A stretch of 64,000 nt of DNA, taken from JACVRW01 sp963734365. GTDB lineage: Bacteria; Actinomycetota; Thermoleophilia; Solirubrobacterales; Thermoleophilaceae. The DNA lies in contig CAVTGV010000004.1 in NCBI GenBank assembly GCA_963734365.1, positions 868,001-932,000 on the forward strand. Direction: 5' to 3'. Of this stretch, positions 25,566 to 35,556 are shown piece by piece; position 1 is the first letter of the stretch, and every line of letters begins with the position of its first letter. The notes below the pieces were generated by a model, which was not told the origin of the DNA, ran no database searches, and worked only from the letters and a program-made list of their open reading frames with translations. Made by a program: the position numbers and the translations under genes.

Positions 25566-25943
25566 CTAGCGGCCCTCTCGGATCTGGAGCCGGTTGCCGT
25601 CGGGGTCCTGGAACTGCGCGACGTAGCCCCAGGGGAACTCGAGCACGTCCGAGACGAACTCAACGCCGTGCGACTTCAGCTCCTGAACCGTCTTCCGGCA
25701 ATCGTCGGTCTCGATCGTGATCGACGCTGGGGGGCGTCCCATCGCCGGCTCCGCCTGCCCCGGTGTCCCGGGCCAAAGAACCAGTTGGAAGTCGTCCCCC
25801 TTGACGCCGACCGTCAAAAACCGTGGACCGTCGGGTGTCGGGTTCTCAACGCGCTTTTCGAGGCCAAGGACGTTTGTATAGAAGCCGAGCGCCTTGTCCT
25901 GGTCGCTCACGAGCACGCTCGTGTAGAAAATCTTCTCCAGCAC
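25566..25943 (-). CDS. VOC-family protein, possible ECF41 target
   Basis: 125 residues from a GTG (MLEKIFYTSVLVSDQDKALGFY) with GGAGGAAG six bases upstream; an in-frame ATG at 25979 is less likely. Complete glyoxalase-like fold: VLVSDQDKALGFYTNVLGLE, DDFQLVLWPG, PPASITIETDDC and the C-terminal GYVAQFQDPDGNRLQI with its metal-ligand position. Typical of small VOC proteins of unknown substrate. Upstream promoter-like sequence links it to the neighbouring ECF41 sigma factor. The 245 bases between it and that gene hold no recognisable gene. Confidence 0.82.
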   Translation of the reverse strand: MLEKIFYTSVLVSDQDKALGFYTNVLGLEKRVENPTPDGPRFLTVGVKGDDFQLVLWPGTPGQAEPAMGRPPASITIETDDCRKTVQELKSHGVEFVSDVLEFPWGYVAQFQDPDGNRLQIREGR

Positions 25944-25979
25944 TGCTCTTCCTCCGGTGGTCGTGGTCACTACTCCCAT

Positions 25980-26006
25980 GACAGGCGGCGAGCAGTAAAC
26001 GTGACA
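25980..26006 (-). promoter_or_regulatory. ECF41-like promoter upstream of the VOC gene
   Basis: TGTCACG (26006-26000), 16-base spacer, TGTC (25983-25980). Spacing matches the ECF41 pattern TGTCACA-N16-CGTC with one mismatch per box. The leader to the GTG at 25943 would be about 30 bases and include GGAGGAAG. Confidence 0.4.
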
Positions 26007-26056
26007 GCCGAGGACGCGCGGCTGTGGGCGGGTGGGCGCTGGCGATGTTGCTTCGA

Positions 26057-26266
26057 TCACCGAGCAGTCAAGTCACCCAAGACGCGGGCCAGGGCCATTT
26101 CTCCGTCCCGGGTTTGCAGGCCGTGCTCTAGCGCGGCGCTGATCTGCCTCTGGGCCTCGGGACTACGCACTCCCTCGCCGAACAGGTCGGAATCGCGACG
26201 GAACTCCTCGACGGGCGCGAGTGCGATCGCGTTGACACGCTCCTTGACCACGGCGCGCCCGGCGCC
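26057..26266 (-). pseudogene. Enoyl-CoA hydratase (crotonase) C-terminal remnant
   Basis: The minus-strand frame AVVKERVNAIALAPVEEFRR, DSDLFGEGVRSPEAQR, LEHGLQTRDGEMALARVLGDL matches the last 65-70 residues of crotonase-fold enzymes (helical tail after the active site). The catalytic core is gone. The break at about 26266 coincides with the start of a permease that lacks its own N-terminus, so the two were joined by a deletion or rearrangement. Confidence 0.55.
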
Positions 26267-26271
26267 GAGGC

Positions 26272-27012
26272 ATGACGCGCGAGACGATCGCGTCACTCTC
26301 GCCCTACTTGATCCTGATCGTTGTGCTCACGCTCGCGCAGCTAGGCCCGATCAAGCGCTTCCTGGCCGACCGGAGCGAGTCGTTTCGCTGGCCCGGTCTC
26401 GACGTGACGAGCGCGGGTGGCGGCGAGCTGCCGGCGCTCACGTTCAAGTTCGACTGGCTCGCGGCGCCGGGCACCTTGCTTCTGGTGTCCGGGCTCCTCA
26501 CCGTCCTCGCGCTGCGCATCCGCCCCCGTATCGCGCTGCGAGCCTACGTCGACACGATCGTTCGCCTGCGAGAGGCAATCGTCACGGTCCCGGTGGTGCT
26601 CGCGCTCGCCTACGTGATGACCCTTTCCGGGGAGACGGTCACGATCGGGCTGTGGGCCGCGGGCGCCGGCGGCATGTTCGCGCTGATCGCTCCGTTGATC
26701 GGCTGGCTCGGCGTCGCGGTCACCGGCTCGGTCACGTCGTCGAACTCATTGTTGGGCGAACTGCAGGTGGCGGCGGCGCATCAGGCCGGGCTATCGCCCA
26801 CGCTGGTGGCGGCAGCAAACAGCTCGGGCGGCGTCTTCGCGAAGATGCTCTCGCCGCAGCACCTGGCGATCGCCGCCGCTGCCGCCGGCATGATCGGCCG
26901 CGAGGGCGACCTCATGCGTTCGGTGCTCAGGTGGAGCGTGGCCCTCGTGGCGATCATGTGCGTGATCGTCTACCTGCAGTCGACCCCGGTGCTCGACTGG
27001 ATGGTGCCGTGA
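26272..27012 (+). pseudogene. L-lactate permease (LctP family), 5'-truncated
   Basis: 246 residues with about six membrane helices, against about 550 in LctP/GlcA lactate-proton symporters. Only the C-terminal half is present: SPYLILIVVLTLAQLGP, GWLGVAVTGSVTSSNSLLGE, AAAHQAGLSPTLVAAANSSGG, KMLSPQHLAIAAAA. The usual GSDTSSN motif has Val for Asp. Without the first half it is unlikely to transport. It abuts the crotonase remnant. Confidence 0.72.
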
Positions 27013-27039
27013 GGTCTCGGTCGGCGAGCTTCCGGTCTC

Positions 27040-28033
27040 TTAGCCGAAGGTGAACACGTAGGCCTGCGCACCTGGATCGAGGAACGTGATCTCGAAGGTG
27101 CGATCCGTGATGGGGCCGTCCTGGCGGATCAGCTGGTAGAGCCGCGCGTCGGCGACGACGCCGTTTCCCGGCTGGTCGACGTCGATACCCGCGGAGCCTT
27201 CGGGCGGCTTCCCGTCGAGCAGCACCAGACAGCGCACGGCTCGGCCATCCGACCGGGGGCCCAGCACGAGGTTCACGTCGCGGGCATGAAAGCGAAAGAT
27301 GATCCGTCCGCCGGGCTCGTTCAGCGTCGTGATCTGCTCGCCGACCGTCCAATCGCCCGACAGCGCCCATTGGTTGAGCTCGAGCCTCGGCGGCTCCAGG
27401 TAGACCCGGCGCCGGTCGGGTTCCACGCCGCCGGGAGACGCAAGCCCCGTCGCCCGGGCATAGCCGACATAGGTCTCCGGTGAACCGAGCCGGTCCCAGT
27501 CGGCCGCCAGCTCCACGCCGACGGGTTCGACCGAGACCAGATCCTCGTGGCGCACATCGCGTCCGGCCTCGGCCAGCAGATGCTGAATGACCCGTTCGGA
27601 TCGCTCGTAGTCCTCCTCGCCGAAGTGGTGATGCCGTATCCGCCCCTGGGCGTCAACGAAGTAGAGCGCCGGCCACGCCCGGTTTGAGAACGCATTCCAA
27701 ACCGCGAAATCGTTGTCCAGCGCGATCGGGTACTCTGACGCCCATCGCCTCGAGGGCGGGCTGGACGTTCTCGACGTCGTGCTCGAACGGGAACTCCGGG
27801 GAGTGTGCGCCGATCACGACCAGCCCGTCGTCGCGGTACTTCTCGGCCCAGGAGCGGACATAGGGAAGGGTGCGCAGCCAGTTGACGCAGGAGAAGGTGC
27901 AGAACTGGACGACGACGACCTTCCCGCGAAGCCCTGCCGGCGTCAGGGGCTCCGAGTTGAGCCAACCGGTGGCGCCGTCCAGTTCGGGGAACCTGCCCTC
28001 GAACGACAGGTCCGCTGCGACCGAGCGCGCCAC
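27040..28033 (-). pseudogene. DipZ-like thioredoxin-family protein with a frameshift
   Basis: GTG at 28033, 2 bases after the epoxide hydrolase stop. N-terminal redoxin: PAGLRGKVVVVQFCTFSCVN then WLRTLPYVRSWAEKY, DDGLVVIGAHSPEF. About 27738 one extra base breaks the frame at LEAMGV; the other frame continues EYPIALDNDFAVWNAFSNRA, LYFVDAQGRIRHHHFGE and the C-terminal carbohydrate-binding-like domain of DipZ (TTLNEPGGRIIFRFHARDV). The residues around the indel are otherwise intact, so a sequencing error or very recent inactivation is possible. Confidence 0.7.
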
Positions 28034-28035
28034 GG

Positions 28036-29228
28036 CTAACGCAGCGACCTGAAGCTCGCCCGGATCTCTTCGGAGAGGATCTGCGGCTGCTCCCAGGCGG
28101 CGAAGTGGCCGCCTGCGTCGACGCGGTTGTAGTGGATGAGCTTGGGATACGCCCGCTCCGCCCAGCTCCGCGGAGCCGGGTAGAGCTCGTCCGGGAAGAC
28201 GGTCACGCCGACCGGGAGCTCGACGCCCTTGACGTCGAAGAAGGCCAGATGGCTCTCCCAGTAGAGGCGACCTGAGGAGACCCCCGAGTTGGTGAGCCAG
28301 TAGTGAGTGACGTTGTCGAGCACGTCGTCTCGCGACAGGCCACCGGGTTGCCCGGCGAAGGCGCGCGCGATGAGCCGGTAGCTGGCGCTCGTCGTGGTCG
28401 ATCATCCAGGCCGCCAGGCCGACCGGCGAGTCCGCGATGCCGTAGAGCGTCTGCGGGCGGTTGGCCATCTCGACGGAGTAGCCCACGCCGGTGGCGAAGA
28501 AGTGCTTCAGGATCTCGAATGCCCGGTCCTCGTCGGCGGCGAGACCATCCGGCTTCGGGCCGCCGGAGGCGAGCGCCTTCGACACGTCGGGCGGAACGGT
28601 CGCCGGCATGTTGGTGTGAATGCCGAGCAACCCCTTCGGCTTCAGGAGAGCCGTCTGCTCCGTCACGGCATTCCCCCAGTCACCGCCCTGCGCGACGAAC
28701 TCCGTGTATCCCAGGCGCTGCATCAGGACGACCCAGGCCCGTGCGATCCGAATGGGGTCCCAGCCGGTCTCGGTCGGCTTTCCCGAGAACCCGTGCCCCG
28801 GCAAGGACGGAATCACGAGGTGGAAGGCGTCCGCGGCGCTCCCGCCGTGCGCCGTCGGATTGGTGAGCGGATCGATGATCTTCAGCTGCTCGACGGTCGA
28901 GCCCGGCCACCCGTGGGTGACGATCAGCGGCAGCGCGTCGTCGTGCTCGGAGCGGACGTGGATGAAGTGGATGTCCACCCCGTCGATCTCGGTGATGAAG
29001 TGCGGTAGGGCCGTGAAGCGCTCCTCGAACTTGCGCCAGTCGTAGTCCGTCGCCCAGTAGCTGGCAAGCGCCTGGATCGTCTCGAGCTGCACACCCTGGG
29101 AGGCATCCGTTTCCCGGTCGGGCCACTTCGTCGCGTTGATGCGGCTGCGCAGATCGGTCGAGCTCGTCGTCCGAGACCTCGATCTCGAACGGACGGACTT
29201 CCGTGTCGGTGCTGGTGTGAATCGACAT
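28036..29228 (-). pseudogene. Epoxide hydrolase with two frameshifts
   Basis: Start MSIHTSTDTEVRPFEIEVSD. The pieces read together give an epoxide hydrolase of about 395 residues: EHN domain (DLRSRINATKWPDRE, WRKFEERFTALPHF), oxyanion motif THGWPGSTVEQ, nucleophile region QGGDWGNAVTEQ (Asp in GGDWG), and C-terminal VDAGGHFAAWEQP with the catalytic His. Frame changes occur near 29159 (after VSDDEL) and 28392 (after MIDHD), each one base. Catalytic residues are kept, so decay is recent or apparent only. Confidence 0.7.
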
Positions 29229-29447
29229 TCCCTTCTCTCCTCCTGTTCAGGTTTGATCACGTTTCGCAGTGGGTCACTGCTCTCGGACCGCCAAGCTCTG
29301 GTGAGTTGGAGGATCTCCCTCGAGAGCTGGAGCAGCTCCATGATGATCTCGCCACCGTTTCCGCCGACGGGAGCAGCTCGCCGGGTTGTCGTCTTGGTTC
29401 ACGTGGCTTCCTTTCGCGAGGCGCCCCTGCTCGGTTGAAAGGGCGTG

Positions 29448-30284
29448 TCAGTCACAGCGCTCCGTGCCGGGACACCGACGCAGCACGCGTACGCGCGGTC
29501 CGCCTGCCCGCCAGCGGAGCCCGAGCAGCAGCGACGAGGCGTTGTTGCCGTAGTTCGCCTCGCGCAGCCGCCGGTCGGCGTTCACCCGGTGGACGAGCAC
29601 GTAGCGACCCGCGTCGAGCCCTGACAGGCCAAGCGATTGGCCCTCGAGGTTCGCCGCGTAGTCGTCCCCGTAGCCGACCGAGATGCCCTCGACGAGCCGC
29701 AGCCGAGCACTCGCGCCGAGACCGCAGCGCCCCGTGTAGACCGGGGTTGGCGCCCGCCGCGGAAGGTCGCGGCCGCGCGCGCGGTACCGGTCACCGAGAC
29801 AAAAACCGGTCTTGCGATCGGTGACGAGCGGGGCCCGGCGTCCCGGCCGGCGCAGCTCGTAACGCTCGAACTCCAGCAGGTGCCAGTGCTCGTGGTCGGG
29901 CGAGCGCACGTACCGCAGACGGCCGACCCGTTCGATCAGGGCGAGCCCAGCCCCGCGACTCTTGACGAGCTGGTCGGCGGTCATGGTCCCGTTCGCGCCC
30001 GCCCGTCGCCGCCCCGCGATGATCAGCGGGCCGTGGCCGATGTTTCGTACCGCGGAGCCGAAGCCGAGCCGGAACTCCGGGCGCGCGCCTGGCCTGCTCT
30101 GCGTGATCTCGAGGTCCCACGGGACCTCTTGGTCGAGGTCGGGCAGGAGCGCCGACTCAGGCGTGGCCCCGCCCTGGCCTACCGGGGCAGCCGCCAGTGC
30201 CACGCTGCAGAGAGTCACGGCGGCCACCGTGGGGACGAGGCACAGCCACAGCCGCTCAGTTGTCGATGAACTCTTCGCCGGCAT
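29448..30284 (-). CDS. Secreted lysyl-oxidase-like protein
   Basis: 278 residues, ATG at 30284 with signal peptide LWLCLVPTVAAVTLCSVALA. Matches the bacterial lysyl-oxidase family: DHEHWHLLEFERYEL (copper-ligand His cluster), TDRKTGFCLGDRY, CGLG, VEGISVGYGDDYAANLEGQ, GLDAGRYVLVHRVN and REANYGNNASS. In eukaryotes the fold oxidises lysine amines to cross-link matrix; the bacterial role is little known. Last gene of a minus-strand run of secreted proteins; its start overlaps the preceding coiled-coil gene by 29 bases. Confidence 0.8.
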   Translation of the reverse strand: MPAKSSSTTERLWLCLVPTVAAVTLCSVALAAAPVGQGGATPESALLPDLDQEVPWDLEITQSRPGARPEFRLGFGSAVRNIGHGPLIIAGRRRAGANGTMTADQLVKSRGAGLALIERVGRLRYVRSPDHEHWHLLEFERYELRRPGRRAPLVTDRKTGFCLGDRYRARGRDLPRRAPTPVYTGRCGLGASARLRLVEGISVGYGDDYAANLEGQSLGLSGLDAGRYVLVHRVNADRRLREANYGNNASSLLLGLRWRAGGPRVRVLRRCPGTERCD

Positions 30285-30670
30285 CCTCGTTGCACTCGAT
30301 GCTGGGCGGCTCCTCGCCCGGGAATGCGAGGAAATCGTACTGTCGGGGTGCCGAAGCCGTGTATGTCGATGGCCAGCGCGGGCCGGCGCCGCTCGCCGCC
30401 GGGCCCGAACAGGTAGCCGGTGTCGCCGCCCCATTCCCCGTACTGCGTCACGCCGATCGTGTACGCGCACTGGTCGAAGAGGTCGAACTCTTCCACCGGC
30501 TCGCCCAGGTCTTCGACGTCCTCGGTGAGCGACTCCACCTCTTCCTGGAGGTCCTCGATCCGATCGCGCACCGACGCTGATCTGTCCGGCCCGTCTCCGC
30601 CCGCCAGCGCCGCCGGCGCCCATACGGCCGGCGCGGCGCACACGCACATGAGGATCAAAGCTCGGCGCAT
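30256..30670 (-). pseudogene. Secreted coiled-coil protein, paralogue 3, frameshifted
   Basis: ATG at 30670 with signal peptide MRRALILMCVCAAPAVWAPA. A coiled coil follows (RIEDLQEEVESLTEDVEDLG), then DQCAYTIGVTQYGEWGGDTG and GYLFGPGG. Near 30338 a one-base shift moves to a frame ending QYDFLAFPGEEPPSIECNED and AGEEFIDN, stop at 30256. Same layout as the two copies in the upstream gene: coiled coil, a Cys, a GYL(Y/F) box and a late Cys. No known family recognised. Confidence 0.6.
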
Positions 30671-30675
30671 ATCAA

Positions 30676-31564
30676 TCAGATCGCCTCTCCTGGTTCGTCT
30701 TGACACGTGCGGCCGGGACGGTCACCGCCCACCAGCGCGAGGAACATGTAGTCCGGGTCGTCCCAGTCGGCACGGTCGATATGCAGCGCGGCGCGGTAGC
30801 CCGGCCGGAGCGCCCTTGCGCCCGTAGAGGTAGCCAAACTTCTGGTCTGGATCGCCCATCTCGGTGACGGGCACCCACGACACGCACGATTCCCACTCGT
30901 CGAAGCGCTCGGAGATGGTCTCCAGTCGCTGGGATCTCGCGAACAGCCTGGCCTCCTTCCGCTCGAGTCGCGTGAGCTCGCGCTCGAGGCTGGTCCGGGA
31001 ACCTGAGCGGCCTGCTGTAGCGGCGACGCGAGCGCGCGCTGGACCTCGCGGTTGTCGGATTGCCGGCGCCGGCGACCGACGCAGGCTCGGCGGTACCTCC
31101 GGGCTGCGGGCTGTCGTTCCGGCAGGCGGCTGCACGGCTGAAGTGGATGAACAGGTAGTCCTCGCGGCCCCACCGGCGCCGCCTGTCGACCGCTATGCCG
31201 TCCATGAAGCCGACGCCGGTCCCGTCGCGCTCGTCGTAGAGGTAGCCGGACTGCCGATCGCGGTCGCCCTGCTCGTTGACGGGAACGTACCTGAGGCAGG
31301 TCTGCCAGTCCTCGTAGTTCTCCGCCGACTGCTCCATGAGCTCGACCTGCTCGCCAAGACGGGCGAGCTCCCGCCGCAGCACGCGCATGTTCGGCCGCAC
31401 GGCGTTGGTCCGCGGCCACGGCGAGTCCTCGCCCGCCGCCTCGGCCTCGGTCCGGCATCCGCGCCGGTCGGTCCTCCGAAGCCAAGCGCGACGGCGGCGC
31501 CGCAGCCGCACAGGACGGCGGCCGTCAGAAGCGCGGAGCAGCCGGAATCGGGTCGATGCGTCAT
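30676..31564 (-). pseudogene. Secreted protein with two tandem coiled-coil/GYLY units, frameshifted
   Basis: ATG at 31564 overlaps the beta-helix gene stop (ATGA). Signal peptide CSALLTAAVLCGCGAAVALG. Unit 1: MRVLRRELARLGEQVELMEQ, DWQTCLRYVPVNEQGDRD, SGYLYDERDG, YLFIHFSRAAACRND. Unit 2: LERELTRLERKEARLFARSQ, EWESCVSWVPVTEMGDPDQK, GYLYGRKG, HIDRADWDDPDYMFLALVGG, TCQDEP, stop at 30676. At least two or three frame changes separate the pieces. It could originally have been two genes. Function unknown; likely extracytoplasmic. Confidence 0.6.
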
Positions 31565-33527
31565 CTCGCCACCTCCACGGCACCGACGTCGCAGGCGGGT
31601 CCCTGGGGTCGCGGAACGCCGCGCTGATCGGTGGCGGCGAGCGCGAGGCGATCCGCAACGAGCCCGTCCAGGTGCTGTTCGCCCTCGAGCACGTCCCCGA
31701 AGGGCTGGAAGTTGCAGTCGGCCGCCGGGATGCGGTCGAGCACCGGGCTGCCCGTCAGGGGGTGGCGGGTCTCGCCGAGGCCGCCGTTGTCACCCAGCTC
31801 TCCGAGCATCGGGTCGCTCGCCGTTCACGATGTCGGTCCCGGCGCTCAGGCCGCAGGACGCATCGGTGACGAAGTTGAAGCCGTACGACCGCGCAGCCGG
31901 CGTCCTGGCAGTTCCGGCTCGGTCGGCTGCGCCTCGCCGCCGATCGGGTCGAGCTTCGCCGGGCCGATGATCGAGCCGAAGGCGTCCAGCCGCTCGCCCG
32001 CGCCGATGTTCGCCGCGACCGGCGCGACGTTGTCGAGGACCGTGGACTTGACGAGCCCGACGATCCCGGCCGCGAAGATGCCGCCGCCCACGCCCTCGGC
32101 GTAGTTGTCGCTGATCGTCGAGTTCACGATGAACGCGTCGCTGCGCGACCAGATGCCTCCGCCGACGTGCGCGACCGCGGCGTTCCGGGCGATCGTGGAG
32201 TTGATGACGGTCACGTCGGCCTCGCCCCCGATCCCGCCGCCGCGATCATCGGCGCGGTTGCCGTTCACGGTCGAGTTGACGATCGTGATGTCCCCCTCGA
32301 GCGCCCCAGATCCCGCCGCCCGGGCCGTCGGCGTCGCTGCCATTGACGGTCGAGTCGATCACCGTGACGTCGCCGTCCTCATCCGTGTAGATCGCGCCGC
32401 CGTCGCCGTCGGTGGTGTTGCCGTCGACGTGCGAGCGCACCACGAGAATGTCGCCGGTGGAGGCGAGCGCACCGCCCGACCCGTCGACCAGGTTCGCCGT
32501 TGACGATCGAGTCGAAGACCTGGATGCCGCCGCGGCGCGCGTACACGCCGCCGCCGTCGTCGTTCGCGAGGTTGCCGGTGATGACCGAACGGACGATCGT
32601 CGCCCGGCGCTGGGACATGATCCCGCCGCCCGGCTCCTCGGCGAGGTTCTCGTGCACCTTGGAGTCGACCACCTTGATCTCGCCCCGGGTGGTCACGGCG
32701 CCGCCCGGCCCGTCGCTGCCGCCACGCGTGAGCGTCACGTTGCGCAGTTCGATGAAGCCCGTGCCGTCCGACCGCAATAGCCGCTTCTCGAAGCAGGTCT
32801 GCCGGAGCGTGTGGCCGTGCCCGTCCAGGAGCAACGGGACGCGCCGACTCGCGGAGCGGGTCGCCCAGCTCGCACGCTCTGAGGGAGATGTCCGCCTTGA
32901 CGTCGATTGCGGTCACGCGTGGGTTGCTCCACGCAGCCCGCAGCTCCGACTCGTTGTTGACCGCGATCGGCTCCTCGGGAAGCAGCGTGTAGCGGTGGCT
33001 GATCCGGCGGGTTCGATGGCGGCACAGGACCCGGCCCTCGTAGAGGCCGCGCAGCTCGTACGCGCGCCGCTCGGTGCAGGCGTAGCCGCCGACCCGGCGC
33101 CGGAAGAAGCGGTCGCGCATCCAGCAGCGGCCGAGGAAGGTTGGCCTGACGCAGCGCTTCTCCACGCGCCCGTAGCAACGGGCCTTGCGGCCGGCTGCGC
33201 TGTTCAGGCAGCGCTGGTAGTGGCGCACGACGCGCGTGCCGCTGCGGCAGCGCGTACCGACCACCCACACCCCGAGCACGGAGCCGGGGCCCGCGCTCCG
33301 TGTCTTGCCGAGCCGGCAGTGTCGCGCGTCCGTGGGCCTGTACGGCCGATCCTCGCCCTCACCTACCTCAGCGATCGTCCCAAGGACCCAGAGGTCCCGC
33401 GCTCGGCGGAGCTTGGTGTCTCATCCCCACCCGCAACCGCCTTCGCCGGAGCGCCGAACGCACAGACGGCCAGGAAGCAGAGTGTCAGTCCGAGGAGGCC
33501 CAAGACGTGGGCAAACACCGACCGCAT
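31561..33527 (-). pseudogene. Secreted beta-helix protein with choice-of-anchor-type C-terminus, multiply frameshifted
   Basis: A signal peptide starts near 33527 (MRSVFAHVLGLLGLTLCFLA). A Cys-rich segment follows (CLNSAAGRKARCYGRVEKRC), then many right-handed beta-helix turns rich in GGGI/GGAI (VTLTRGGSDGPGGAVTTRGE, NLANDDGGGVYARRGG, NRADDRGGGIGGEADVTVIN). The C-terminus GELGDNGGLGETRHPLTGSP and RPQGPACDVGAVE is the end found in many secreted pectin-lyase-fold proteins. At least five frame changes scatter these pieces over three frames. Probably a surface or matrix protein. Confidence 0.65.
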
Positions 33528-33787
33528 GCGCACAGCCTGCGCTCCCCGGCCCAGCCCTCGCGCCCGTGAACACCCTGGCGGGACACCCTGGTCGATACCC
33601 GGGCGACCGCAGCGCCGCGCGCGCAGCCTACTGCCACCCCAGCGCGGCACCGCTGGTGACCCGAGCGGCAAATTGGCCCCGAGCCCGTGTAGAACCAGGG
33701 TGTTCACGGGCGCGACGGCGGCGTGCGCGGGCGCAAACTCGGGCCCATGCGCACTCTTGCTCCGACGACCTCCAACGGACCCACGGC

Positions 33788-34680
33788 ATGACCGACGCCG
33801 CGACTCGGCGGACATCCGTCAGGGAGTCCCATGAGCGGCAGCTCCTCCGGCTGGGCAGGCGGCCCGCGGCATTGGGGGTTGTCGCCGCTCTTGCGTCGCT
33901 GCTGCTGGCCTCGGCGGCGCCTGCGCAGGCGAAGCGGTTCCGCGGCACCAAGGGGCCGGACAAGATCGCGGGCACCGCAAAGGCCGACGTGATCAAGTCT
34001 CTTCGCGGCAACGACCGGATCAAGGGCCGCGGTGGCCGCGATCGACTCTTCGGCGGGCGCGGCGCCGATCGGTTGAACGCGGTCGACGGCCGGCGGGACC
34101 GTGTCGTCAGCGGCGGCCCGGGCAACGACATCTGCAGGGTCGACGCGACCGATCAGGCCAAGATAAGGGGCTGCGAGACCGTAAAGATCGCCGAAAGGCG
34201 GCGGCGGCCCCGGCAGCCGCGGCACGGGCGGCAGGTCCCGGCACGGGCCAGACCTGCGCCAGCCCCCCGGCCGAGCCCAGGCTCGTGGCCGGCGGCCTGT
34301 GGGCTACGCGTGGCGACGCGCCGCCGACCTTCAGCGATCCGTTCTACGCGATTACGATCACCCTCAACGCTTCGGCGGATGGGTTGAACGGCGATGAGCT
34401 CCCGATCTCGATCGAGAGTGTGTGCGACGTTCCCAAGCGGCTGGAGAGCGAGGCCGCCCAGCTCGCCGGAGGAGAAGCGGTCGCGCTAATCAGCTCCGAG
34501 ACGAAGGTGTTCGACGCGGGAGGCCAGCAGCTGACCGGCGAAGCGGCCACCACCGCTGTGGCCGGTGCCGACACCGTTTCGCTCAAGGCTCGGCTCCAAC
34601 GCCCTGCCCGGTGGCGCCAGGATGAGGACGGCCAGCCGGTGCCCACCTTTGAAACCAGCCGAGTCGACATAACGGACTGA
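33788..34680 (+). pseudogene. RTX-like calcium-binding repeat protein plus C-terminal domain, frameshifted
   Basis: ATG at 33788, signal peptide PAALGVVAALASLLLASAAP. Degenerate hemolysin-type repeats follow: KRFRGTKGPDKIAGTAKADV, GNDRIKGRGGRDRLFGGRG, GPGNDICRVD. After GCETVKIA the frame runs into low-complexity Arg/Pro sequence, while another frame carries a sensible tail (LVAGGLWATRGDAPPTFSDP, ITITLNASADGLNGDELPIS) to the stop at 34680. I read this as one protein broken by indels in a Gly-rich linker; two separate genes are possible. Confidence 0.55.
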
Positions 34681-34807
34681 CCGTGCTCAGGGGTGACGTC
34701 CCGGACGGTCAGGTCCGCGACCGCTCCGTGTTTCGTGATTGGGTCGATGCGAGATCGGCCACAAGACCTTCGGGCGTCTTCCGGACGCCTGCATTTCCTC
34801 ACTCGAC

Positions 34808-35368
34808 CTACCGGGTCACGCGCGTAGAGGACTCGTCGGTTTCGACTCGGTGGGTGGCCGATTCGAGGGCCGCGTCCAAGAGCCTGTCGGGGTCGCTGCC
34901 ATCGTCGGGGTAGGTGGCGTGGCTGAAGTTGATGGTTCCCGGTCGGCTTTGATCGTCCAGGTGGCGGTGAATGGTGCGGGCGAGCCGCTTCGCGGCGAGA
35001 GCGGCGGCAGCGCGGCCCGTGTCGGGGAGCAGCACGACAACGACGCTTGCGTCGAGATGCGTGACCGAGTCCGCGCGTCGCGTCCATTTGTCCAGGTCGT
35101 TCGCGATCGTCCCGAGTGCCGGTGCGGGGGTTGTCCGGTCGTCTGCGGGCGAAGTCAGTTCGACCGAGCCGACGAGCACTGAAAGTCGCTGCCCGGAGTC
35201 CCTGGCTTGTGCGCACTCGCGCCGCAGTTGCTCTCGAAAGGCGGCTTCGTGTCGAAACTCGGCGTCGTCGAGACCGTCCCCGGGCCGGACCAGGCCGAGA
35301 AGGGAGCGAAGTGCCTGCTGTCGCCCGTTGACGATCGCGCCTAGGCGCGTCATGTCCGTTGTTCGCAT
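34808..35368 (-). CDS. Degenerate GGDEF-domain protein
   Basis: About 186 residues from ATG 35368 (or 35353). The domain runs from FREQLRRECAQARDSGQRLS to the end: LSVLVGSVELTSPAD, RRADSVTHLDASVVVVLLPD and AALAAKRLARTIHRHL follow the diguanylate-cyclase fold. The GGDEF signature is replaced by HLDAS, so cyclase activity is unlikely; it may bind nucleotide or partners. Not frameshifted, unlike most neighbours. Confidence 0.65.
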   Translation of the reverse strand: MRTTDMTRLGAIVNGRQQALRSLLGLVRPGDGLDDAEFRHEAAFREQLRRECAQARDSGQRLSVLVGSVELTSPADDRTTPAPALGTIANDLDKWTRRADSVTHLDASVVVVLLPDTGRAAAALAAKRLARTIHRHLDDQSRPGTINFSHATYPDDGSDPDRLLDAALESATHRVETDESSTRVTR

Positions 35369-35556
35369 TCGACGGCGAAGTTGGATCAGTGCGGCTGGGA
35401 CTGGGGACGGACCTACTGCAAGACCGGCGTCGTCTGGGGCGTGGATTCCGGTCGGTGTGACCCACACGCGTCTCCACTGGCGCGACGAAGCCGCTGACGG
35501 CGCGACCGTCAGCAACCGGCAACACCCACGCTCCGCAAACCAGTGGTCCAGCCCGC

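Noticed and set aside
29229..29447. Possible short gene on the minus strand starting GTG after AAAGGAAG near 29400
   Set aside because: About 45 codons, no conservation I can recognise, and it ends before the epoxide hydrolase; treated as intergenic.
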